From: Saprospiraceae bacterium
Lineage (GTDB): Bacteria > Bacteroidota > Bacteroidia > Chitinophagales > Saprospiraceae
Assembly (NCBI GenBank): GCA_016716335.1
Contig: JADJWN010000005.1
Coordinates: 212,788 to 276,787 of the forward strand
DNA length: 64,000 nucleotides
Direction of reading: 5' to 3'
The stretch's first letter is position 1. Each line of letters opens with the position of its first letter. Of this stretch, positions 56,887 through 64,000 are shown piece by piece. Both the position numbers and the translations under genes were made by a program. The notes below the pieces were generated by a model that did not search any database, was not told where the DNA came from, and saw nothing but the letters and a program-made list of their open reading frames with translations.

Positions 56887-59709
56887 ATGAGAGTTAATTT
56901 AAGCCTTGTCTTTGTATTTTTTGCTGCGCTCTTCAGTTCGGATGAATTGAACGGACAGATCCGCTTCACGCTGCAAAACCAAAAGTATAAAGCCGGCATC
57001 CAGACCCGAAGTACGATACCCGGCGGGATTGCAGATGTCAACGGTGACCTGCTCGACGATCTTATCATTCTGGACAGAGGACGTCATCTGATGGTGGGCA
57101 TAAATAATGGTAATGGGCAGCCCTACAGTTTTATGCCTGCCATGACCGTAGCGCAGGATCCTGAGTGGACACTTACCGGCGGTGATCTGACCAACTCAGG
57201 TGTATTTACTGTGATTTCATCCGGTGGTCTCGGCGTCATAAATCTGTCCTCCGTTTCTGCCGATATCCGTCTGGAGGGCAGAATGTTCCAGAGTGTGTAT
57301 GCACAGGGCAGTAATGTGGTTGATATCAACAATGACGGTTTTCTGGATTATTTCGTCTGTGATGATACAGGTCCATCGAGGATATTTATCAATGATCAAT
57401 CGGGTAATCTGGTCAGGACACCGGTCATAGATTTTACCACGATACCTGAAAGTGACATGTCTGGCAATTACGGCAGTGAATGGGTGGATGTGAATAATGA
57501 TATGCTCCCCGACCTGATAATTGCCAAGTGCAGGGCAGGGGTGACTGACCCAAAAGACCCCCGACGAATCAATGTGCTCTATCTCAACAATGGTGACGGA
57601 AGTTTTTCGGAAAAAGGCAGAGAATTCGGGCTTGACAGCGGCGAACAGTCATGGGTAGTAACATTTGCAGATATTGATAATGACGGCGATCTGGATGCTT
57701 TCGAAGCCAATCATTATGGACCTCACCGCTTACTGGAGAATATACAGGGGCAAAGATTTGAACCTCTCCCGTTTATGCCGCAGCCTCTGAGTTCCTTTGC
57801 ATTCCAGGCAGTCATGCGGGATTTTGACAATGACGGATTTGTGGATATTGCGGTATCAGGTGTAGAAGGATTGTACTTTCTTCATAACAACAGAGATAAA
57901 ACCTTTCGCAAAATTGACGGACCGGCCAACTTCAGGAGCATTTCTTCGCTGACTGTGGGTGACATTAATGATGATGGATTCCTGGATATCCACGCATTTC
58001 ATCCCAATCCGATCAACATACTGGGTTTGGTAGATGATGATGTTTTGATCAATACAGGAAATGGGAACCATTTTATAAAATTCAATCTGGAAGGCATACA
58101 GAGCAACAGGTCTGCTGTGGGTGCCAGAATATTGCTGTACAGTCCTTTAGGTGTTCAGACCCGGTATATCAAAGGCGGAGAGAGTTATGGAATACTGAAC
58201 AGTTTCCAGCAGCATTTCGGTCTCGGCGTACATCCGGTAGCTGACAGCGTAGTAGTATTGTGGCCTTCAGGACAAAGACATGTATTCAGTCATCTGGCAG
58301 CCAATCATACCTATCTGATCAGAGAAGACGGATGTATCACCCCACATACCATATTATATAATGCTCCTATAGACCATTATAATGAAGAGGTGCAAATACA
58401 GGCACCTGCCGGCTTTGCGACATACCAATGGTCAGATGGCAGTACTGAACCGAGCCTGACTGTCAATACTCCCGGAACATACAGGCTCACGATGACGGAT
58501 AGCGGGGGATGCAGGACAATTGTTAAGCCCATTCAGGTAGTCAACCGTTGCTTTACTCCTGGTCAGAAATTGATCCCTTTGCCACGAGAACTGGAGGTAT
58601 GCGGTACATCAGAATTCCTGTTGAGTGCCGTCAATGCCAGGAATTATAACTGGAGTACAGGAGATACTACCCGTGCCATCAGTGTAAATCAATCCGGTCT
58701 CTACATGCTGCTTGCCAATGACGGCTGTGGAAATACACTGCGGGACAGCATTCGAATTACCATAATCAATTTTCAATATACGGTAACCAACGATAGCATC
58801 CTGCCGGGAGAATCTGCGACACTCCGCACAGATGCAGAAGAGACCTTCTGGTATGATACACCGGAGGCAGTGGTGCAGATAGCTACCGGAAACAGTTTTG
58901 AGACAGGGCCACTGGTGCAGACAACAGATTATTATGCTGTCCTCCGATTCCTGTTATCCTCCGTGACGGGCACTTTGGGTGAAAAAACCTTTCCCACAGG
59001 AAATGAATACAGTGGCAATGGTGTTGCAGGCAATATGGTCTTTAATGTTTTGCAGGAATGTATCATACGAAATGTAACTGTAAAAACAGACCGGGCTGGA
59101 AGAAGACGGATTATTATCAGGAATGCGGAAAATGAAGTGGTGTTCAGCAAGGAATTTGATATCCCGGCGGGTACACACCGACTTGCATTAAATGCCCGTT
59201 TATTGCCGGGAGATAATTATGCCATGGAGACAGACGCTGAGTTCAACCTCAGGGAATTTGGGTTCAGAAGTCCGAGATTGGTCCGTACATTTCAGGGCAC
59301 CAAATATCCCTACACCATTCCCGGTGCCATTACCCTGACCGGCTCATCCACAGGCCCCTCTTATTATTACTACTTTTACGACTGGGAAGTCACACACAGC
59401 ATACAATATTGTTTTTCCCAACCGGTCCGGGTCACCGCATTTGTGGACAGTTCATCTGCCACCGTAGATATGGAAGATGATACACAGCCGGTACTTTTTC
59501 CCAACCCTGCCAATGACAAAATTTATATCATAAAAAGCTTAAACTACAGGTCAGGTATCATGTCTATTTGCGATATGACGGGCAAAATTATTTACCAAAG
59601 TCAGGAATTGCCCGGGGAAATGGATATTTCCACATGGACTCCCGGAGTGTACTTCCTGCATATACGAAACATGCATCGAAATATTACTCTGAAATTCGTA
59701 AAATTGTAA
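56887..59709 (+). CDS. FG-GAP/ASPIC-UnbV surface protein with T9SS sorting domain
   Basis: The 940-residue protein has a signal peptide (residues 1-20, ending LNGQ), multiple VCBS/FG-GAP repeats with Ca-binding DxNxDG patterns (VDINNDGFLDYF, ADIDNDGDLDAFEA, RDFDNDGFVDIAV, GDINDDGFLDIHA), an ASPIC/UnbV-like module (SAVGARILLYSPLGVQTRYI, VVVLWPSGQRHVF), Ig-like regions, and a C-terminal type-A sorting domain (PVLFPNPANDKIYII, WTPGVYFLHIRNMHRNITLK). It is exported to the surface. The S10 peptidase gene begins 10 nt after its stop. Confidence 0.9.
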   Translation: MRVNLSLVFVFFAALFSSDELNGQIRFTLQNQKYKAGIQTRSTIPGGIADVNGDLLDDLIILDRGRHLMVGINNGNGQPYSFMPAMTVAQDPEWTLTGGDLTNSGVFTVISSGGLGVINLSSVSADIRLEGRMFQSVYAQGSNVVDINNDGFLDYFVCDDTGPSRIFINDQSGNLVRTPVIDFTTIPESDMSGNYGSEWVDVNNDMLPDLIIAKCRAGVTDPKDPRRINVLYLNNGDGSFSEKGREFGLDSGEQSWVVTFADIDNDGDLDAFEANHYGPHRLLENIQGQRFEPLPFMPQPLSSFAFQAVMRDFDNDGFVDIAVSGVEGLYFLHNNRDKTFRKIDGPANFRSISSLTVGDINDDGFLDIHAFHPNPINILGLVDDDVLINTGNGNHFIKFNLEGIQSNRSAVGARILLYSPLGVQTRYIKGGESYGILNSFQQHFGLGVHPVADSVVVLWPSGQRHVFSHLAANHTYLIREDGCITPHTILYNAPIDHYNEEVQIQAPAGFATYQWSDGSTEPSLTVNTPGTYRLTMTDSGGCRTIVKPIQVVNRCFTPGQKLIPLPRELEVCGTSEFLLSAVNARNYNWSTGDTTRAISVNQSGLYMLLANDGCGNTLRDSIRITIINFQYTVTNDSILPGESATLRTDAEETFWYDTPEAVVQIATGNSFETGPLVQTTDYYAVLRFLLSSVTGTLGEKTFPTGNEYSGNGVAGNMVFNVLQECIIRNVTVKTDRAGRRRIIIRNAENEVVFSKEFDIPAGTHRLALNARLLPGDNYAMETDAEFNLREFGFRSPRLVRTFQGTKYPYTIPGAITLTGSSTGPSYYYYFYDWEVTHSIQYCFSQPVRVTAFVDSSSATVDMEDDTQPVLFPNPANDKIYIIKSLNYRSGIMSICDMTGKIIYQSQELPGEMDISTWTPGVYFLHIRNMHRNITLKFVKL

Positions 59710-59719
59710 TCATCTTAAA

Positions 59720-61198
59720 ATGAAAGGAAAACCTGTTTTTGCGATCCCTTTTTTGTTCTTCTTGATATGGCACAGTGCATTCGCTCAAACCCAGAAGCCG
59801 GATACTGGTCTCTCTGTAACAAAGCATCTTATAGTGCTCGAAAATGGTAAGACACTGAATTACACAGCCACATCCGGTTATCTCTTGCTTGAGACAGAGG
59901 AAGGTAAGGCCCGGGCAAAGATGTTTTTTACAGCATATACGAAAGACAATGAAGCGGATTTAAGCAAACGACCGGTGACCTATACATTCAATGGCGGGCC
60001 GGGCTCTTCTTCCGTATGGTTGCATATGGGTGCCCTTGGTCCCAAGCGCATTCTAATGGCAGATGACGGGGCTTCGCTGGCGCCGCCATACAAGGTCGTG
60101 GATAATCCCTACACCTGGCTCGAATTTACAGATCTCGTGTTTATAGACCCGGTAATGACCGGATTCAGCAGGCCGGCCGAGGGTGTGGATAAGAAAGAAT
60201 TCACAGGCTACAATGAAGATATCGAATCAGTAGGACAATTTATACATTTATACACGACCAGATACGGACGATGGCTCAGTCCCAAATATCTGGCCGGTGA
60301 GAGCTATGGTACCACCCGGGCTGCCGGATTGAGTGCCCATCTCATCAACAGGTACGGGATGTTTCTTAATGGGATTGCCCTCATATCCCAGATCACCAAT
60401 TTCCAGACTGCCCGCTTTGAAAAAGGAAATGATCTGCCTTTTATCCTGTTTTTGCCTACCTACACAGCCACTGCCTGGTATCATAAGAAACTCAATCCAA
60501 AATACACGGATCTGGAAAAACTCTTAGATGAAGTCAGAGCATTTGCCTATGGCGAGTACAATCTTGCACTGACCAAAGGTGATAAGCTGGACATGGCAGA
60601 AAAGGATAATATAGCCCGCAAATTATCAGAATATACAGGCTTATCGGTCGATTATATACATCAGACCAGATTGAGGATCAATATCCAGAGATTCGTCAAA
60701 GAGCTGCGAAGAAGTGAAGGTATCACGGTCGGGAGATTGGACAGCAGATTTACGGCTGTAGATTATGATGATGCCGGCGAAAGAAATGAATTTGACCCAA
60801 GCTACGATGCCACTATTTATGGTCCGTACACCACCGCTCTTTATGACCATCTGAAACGCAACCTGAAGGTGGATATAGAGATACCTTATGAAATCCTCAC
60901 AGGTAGAGTACAGCCATGGAATTATAATAATGTGCAGAATCAGTATCTCAATGTCTCGGAAAATCTACGCCAGGCCATGGTCAAAAATCCGTTCATGAAA
61001 GTATGGATATCCAATGGCTATTATGACCTCGCTACTCCCTTTTTTGCATCCGAGTACACCATTGATCACATGATGCTGCCGGAAGCCCTGAAAAAGAATA
61101 TCAGCATGACCTATTACAAAGCAGGCCATATGATGTACATTGATAAAAAGTCTTTGATTGATTTCAGCAGGGACGCCAGAAATTTTTATGCAAAATAG
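59720..61198 (+). CDS. Serine carboxypeptidase, S10 family
   Basis: Secreted (signal peptide residues 1-22, ending SAFAQ), 492 residues. The S10 triad is visible: Ser in LAGESYGTTRAAG, Asp in SNGYYDLATPF, His in YKAGHMMYI; the oxyanion segment NGGPGSSSVWLHMG is also present. S10 enzymes remove C-terminal residues from peptides. The 10-nt gap to the T9SS protein upstream suggests cotranscription. Confidence 0.93.
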   Translation: MKGKPVFAIPFLFFLIWHSAFAQTQKPDTGLSVTKHLIVLENGKTLNYTATSGYLLLETEEGKARAKMFFTAYTKDNEADLSKRPVTYTFNGGPGSSSVWLHMGALGPKRILMADDGASLAPPYKVVDNPYTWLEFTDLVFIDPVMTGFSRPAEGVDKKEFTGYNEDIESVGQFIHLYTTRYGRWLSPKYLAGESYGTTRAAGLSAHLINRYGMFLNGIALISQITNFQTARFEKGNDLPFILFLPTYTATAWYHKKLNPKYTDLEKLLDEVRAFAYGEYNLALTKGDKLDMAEKDNIARKLSEYTGLSVDYIHQTRLRINIQRFVKELRRSEGITVGRLDSRFTAVDYDDAGERNEFDPSYDATIYGPYTTALYDHLKRNLKVDIEIPYEILTGRVQPWNYNNVQNQYLNVSENLRQAMVKNPFMKVWISNGYYDLATPFFASEYTIDHMMLPEALKKNISMTYYKAGHMMYIDKKSLIDFSRDARNFYAK

Positions 61199-61390
61199 CC
61201 ATGCGGATAACTCCGGATTTAAACCCTCATCATGGAGTTCTGGGGCATAATTTTGGATTTAGCCGAAGGCGTAAAGCTGTACCAGACTACATTATATCAG
61301 GTTTTTACTTGATTTAATATTTTGTTGTCCATTGTTTCCACAAATGGAATATTTTATCATTTAATGTGTCAGTCAACGGAGTATTCTTCA

Positions 61391-62698
61391 TTAATCATTC
61401 ATCATTCTACTGCCTGTCTCCACTCTTTCCATGGCTGTATTGAGCCTCCGCAAGTCATCATGTGTACACTCGTAGTCAGTATCCCTGTGCTTCTGTATGA
61501 GAAATACCAATCTTTCGGCATCTGCCGGAGTGCATTGAGTTTTGGCCTGCAATTTTTGAATAAAAGCATTATCCAGTACTTCGGTAGATATCCTGTATCT
61601 GCTCCGGATTCTTTCCAGGAAAAAATGATTTTTTGTCCATGATATCCCGGACACTTCCTTCCTGCTGATATAGATTGCTGATCGTCCTGACAAATTCGAC
61701 GGTGGCATTGGTGTTGGGTGAAAGTACGGAACAGCCCTTTGCCACCTTTTCGCATTAAAAATCATTAAAAGCAAAAAGGATGCTAATATAAGATACCAGG
61801 CCAACCTCAGAGGTGGCTGGGATTTGATAAATCGCAGCGGCGAATCAGAAAGTGCCTCTTCCCATTGCCCCTGCACCAGCCAGATAATATCTTCTCCGTT
61901 GATAAGATTGAGCAGATACTCCACCTGTTTATAGTTATCATTCTTAAGCAGGCAGTAATTGGAGAATATAGCAGGTTCGGTATGGAGATATATGGCGCCT
62001 TTACCCCATTTGATACGGATACAATTGGGCATCCATTGATCGTTTTCATCACAGGTATAGCCTAAAACACTATAGGTTTTAAGGCTGTCTACATCCAGAT
62101 ATACTCCGGAGTAAGGCCAGTTGCCTGTGACGGGTGGTAAACCGGCTCCTGTATTAATAAGGATATTTTCATAGTTCGCATACTTCGCCGGCCATACCGT
62201 ACGGATTTTCAATGCCTTTTTGAAATCTTCCGAATAATCTGTCGCCGAAATCAGTGCATGATTACCTTCTCTGATGTAATCCAGCAAAGACCGGACTGAA
62301 GTTGCATCGCAATCAAAAAATCTGCTTACATGCAGAATGCCATTGCTCCAGGTCACAGTACTATCCTTTGTTGTGCGGGATGTGGTGCCTGATATTTGTG
62401 CGGGGATGTCTTGTTCAATGTCTTGCTCTGTTTCATCTGTTTTTTTTCCTTGGATGGAGTCCGGCGGTATCAGATGCATACCATATTCATAAAAACTTTT
62501 AGGCCACAGGATTACTTCAGCATTTTTAAATATCGTTTCTATTTCATGATTAAGAATATAAAGGCCTAATGGAATCTTGTCGTTGAGATGATAGGTTGGA
62601 CTCCTGTTGATGGCAGGAGGGGTGGTGCTTCTGATGTATATTCCCAATACGAGAAGCAATAGCAATAAAGCTGTGAATACCTTTAGACCTCTATCCAT
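61391..62698 (-). CDS. DUF4350 membrane protein with a frame-scrambled segment
   Basis: The 435-codon frame is open throughout: an N-terminal helix (residues 7-25), a periplasmic DUF4350 domain (SLLDYIREGNHALISA), a second helix (about 312-330) and a C-terminal cytoplasmic part. Within 61626-61707 the open frame is not the homologous one: another frame reads NATVEFVRTISNLYQQEGSV, the family sequence. A missing base near 61707 and an extra A at 61620-61625 compensate. The true protein thus differs in about 27 residues. It overlaps the DUF4129 gene by 8 nt. Confidence 0.82.
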   Translation of the reverse strand: MDRGLKVFTALLLLLLVLGIYIRSTTPPAINRSPTYHLNDKIPLGLYILNHEIETIFKNAEVILWPKSFYEYGMHLIPPDSIQGKKTDETEQDIEQDIPAQISGTTSRTTKDSTVTWSNGILHVSRFFDCDATSVRSLLDYIREGNHALISATDYSEDFKKALKIRTVWPAKYANYENILINTGAGLPPVTGNWPYSGVYLDVDSLKTYSVLGYTCDENDQWMPNCIRIKWGKGAIYLHTEPAIFSNYCLLKNDNYKQVEYLLNLINGEDIIWLVQGQWEEALSDSPLRFIKSQPPLRLAWYLILASFLLLMIFNAKRWQRAVPYFHPTPMPPSNLSGRSAIYISRKEVSGISWTKNHFFLERIRSRYRISTEVLDNAFIQKLQAKTQCTPADAERLVFLIQKHRDTDYECTHDDLRRLNTAMERVETGSRMMND

Positions 62699-63512
62699 GC
62701 TTTAAGATTTGAAATGCCTGCTTAAATGTCTGATCAGCTACTGTATAATCCTGACTTATTACCCTATGATTTCCATACCAGGTGCGATGATATATGTAGA
62801 TAATGGATGCCATCAGTTCCTTAAGCCTGTCTGACCGGATTTCCCGCAGATACTCCCGGTCTGTTTTTTCAGGGTGATAGTCCACCCATCCCTTCTGGCT
62901 CAGATTTTTCAACAGTAGTACATATTGATACCTGATGGCCAGCCTGTAATTATTGTTCTCTACGGACTGCTTGATCAGGTCTTCCAGTGACTTTTCATCC
63001 ATTGACAGTTCTCCGGCATCTGCCCTTTGAAAACCAGGCAATTTCTCCCTTTTGAATAACAGTCTGAAAGCATCCTTTCCCAAAAGCAGGCGTATCACAG
63101 CAATCACGGCTGCCAGTAAAATGAGTACCATCAGTATATCCAGCAAAATATCCAGAGTGCCTCGGTCGAGTCCGTTTTTTCTGCCAAAAATCTTTTCCAG
63201 GAGATTCAACAGCCAATTTTTAAATTTAACAATCCACGAAGGTGTATCGGATTTTCTGACATATTCAAAGTCTTTACTCCGGTAACGCTCCTTGAAATAC
63301 GGATCAAAATACACTTGATGAGCTGTATCGGATGGAGTGTCCCCGGTATGGACAGTATCAATTGTAAGCTTTGCTGGAATTTGGGATAGCAATATTTCAT
63401 CTGTTGTGTAGCAAAAAACTTCAAACTGGAAAAATAAGAGCACAATAATGACATAAGCAACCTGCTTATATAAGCATCGGAAACAAATTTCAGACAAAGC
63501 TATTCCTGACAT
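62691..63512 (-). CDS. DUF4129 domain membrane protein
   Basis: The 273-residue protein has an N-terminal hydrophobic segment (about 16-35), a second helix at about 130-150, and a C-terminal DUF4129-like region with AIRYQYVLLLKNLSQKGWVDYHPEKT then LREIRSD and IYIYHRTWYG. It lies in the common cluster SpoIIM-DUF4129-DUF4350 (often with MoxR and DUF58 genes), thought to act in envelope or stress functions. It starts 1 nt after the SpoIIM-like stop. Confidence 0.82.
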   Translation of the reverse strand: MSGIALSEICFRCLYKQVAYVIIVLLFFQFEVFCYTTDEILLSQIPAKLTIDTVHTGDTPSDTAHQVYFDPYFKERYRSKDFEYVRKSDTPSWIVKFKNWLLNLLEKIFGRKNGLDRGTLDILLDILMVLILLAAVIAVIRLLLGKDAFRLLFKREKLPGFQRADAGELSMDEKSLEDLIKQSVENNNYRLAIRYQYVLLLKNLSQKGWVDYHPEKTDREYLREIRSDRLKELMASIIYIYHRTWYGNHRVISQDYTVADQTFKQAFQILKHG

Positions 63513-63513
63513 A

Positions 63514-64000
63514 TCACCCGTATTTTTCAGCTTTGAAAGATAGACCTTTATGTTTTTTTTGATACCAAAAGGGATATATCAGGTAATACATACTGATGGC
63601 GCTCAAAGTCAGGATTATGATGGCTACACTTACAAACGGAGGCATTTGTGGGCTGTATCTTGTCACAAAACCCTCCAGAAAGCCGGCCGCCACCGTGAAG
63701 GGTATTGTACTGACAAATATTTTTACACCTGCCCGTATCCCTGTTTTGAAGGACTCGATGCGGCTGTATGTCTCCGGAAACAGGATGGATGCTCCTATAA
63801 TAAAACCGGCCATTGCTTCAATTACAATTGCAAAAATTTCCATAGCTCCATGAATCCAGATAGCCCGCACACTTTCCCACAGTACACCCTGCTGATGAAA
63901 AAAAGTCTGAAAAGCACCCAGCATGATTCCATTCTGCAGCATGATGTAAAAAGTACCTATTCCTGCCGATATGCCATACAGAAAACAGCGGATACCCACA
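63514..64000 (-). CDS. Stage II sporulation protein M-like membrane protein, 5' part outside window
   Basis: About 160 residues are seen, with at least four membrane helices and the conserved SpoIIM-like region WIHGAMEIFAIVIEAMAGFI and the segment GFLEGFVTRY. The family includes the sporulation protein SpoIIM but is widespread in non-sporulating bacteria. The N-terminus lies beyond the right edge. It heads the DUF4129-DUF4350 operon. Confidence 0.85.
   Translation of the reverse strand, partial: VGIRCFLYGISAGIGTFYIMLQNGIMLGAFQTFFHQQGVLWESVRAIWIHGAMEIFAIVIEAMAGFIIGASILFPETYSRIESFKTGIRAGVKIFVSTIPFTVAAGFLEGFVTRYSPQMPPFVSVAIIILTLSAISMYYLIYPFWYQKKHKGLSFKAEKYG

Overview
The window reads as one contiguous chromosome segment of a Bacteroidota bacterium, most likely Saprospiria-like. 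Evidence: secreted proteins with type IX secretion (T9SS) C-terminal sorting domains, SprB/FG-GAP/dockerin-like surface proteins, promoter -7 elements of the form TAnnTTTG (upstream of rpsO, prfA, mreB, paaZ, adk and both Uma2 genes), and a typical core-gene order.

Layout. 1-18.9 kb is housekeeping: pnp (cut by the left edge) and rpsO; sucB; prfA and an M16-fold protein; the rod-shape cluster mreB-mreC-mreD-mrdA followed by an O-antigen-ligase-like membrane protein; rnr, a small hypothetical gene and nadC; an ABC-F ATPase; a beta-lactamase-fold lipoprotein. 19.2-22.1 kb is a tyrosine-catabolic operon (MarR regulator, hmgA, hpd) with a candidate operator and a terminator. 22.2-40.5 kb is an AT-rich accessory island. 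It holds two copies of a secreted-zincin plus lipoprotein module, each once next to a Uma2 nuclease gene. The first copy is broken apart by an IS3 element, an IS4 element, the tail of a SPASM peptide maturase and unrelated secreted proteins. 40.7-49.1 kb holds a FAD oxidoreductase, surface proteins, a small methyltransferase, a MITE-like inverted-repeat element and a class-III aminotransferase. 49.3-49.9 kb is a separate noncoding unit with two tandem tRNA-like RNAs that have greatly enlarged variable arms. 50-56.7 kb holds a DRTGG-domain ATPase, an enoyl-CoA hydratase, paaZ, obgE, adk and an NlpC/P60 lipoprotein. 56.9-64 kb holds an FG-GAP T9SS protein, an S10 peptidase and a DUF4350-DUF4129-SpoIIM membrane cluster cut by the right edge.

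Quality caveat. At least eleven genes, several normally essential (pnp, mreC, mrdA, rnr), carry one-base indels, mostly in homopolymers. This looks like uncorrected long-read error rather than biology, so those genes are annotated as single loci spanning the break. The main biological points are the tandem tRNA-like RNAs, the mosaic duplicated zincin/lipoprotein/Uma2 module, and the decayed peptide-maturase locus between two insertion sequences.
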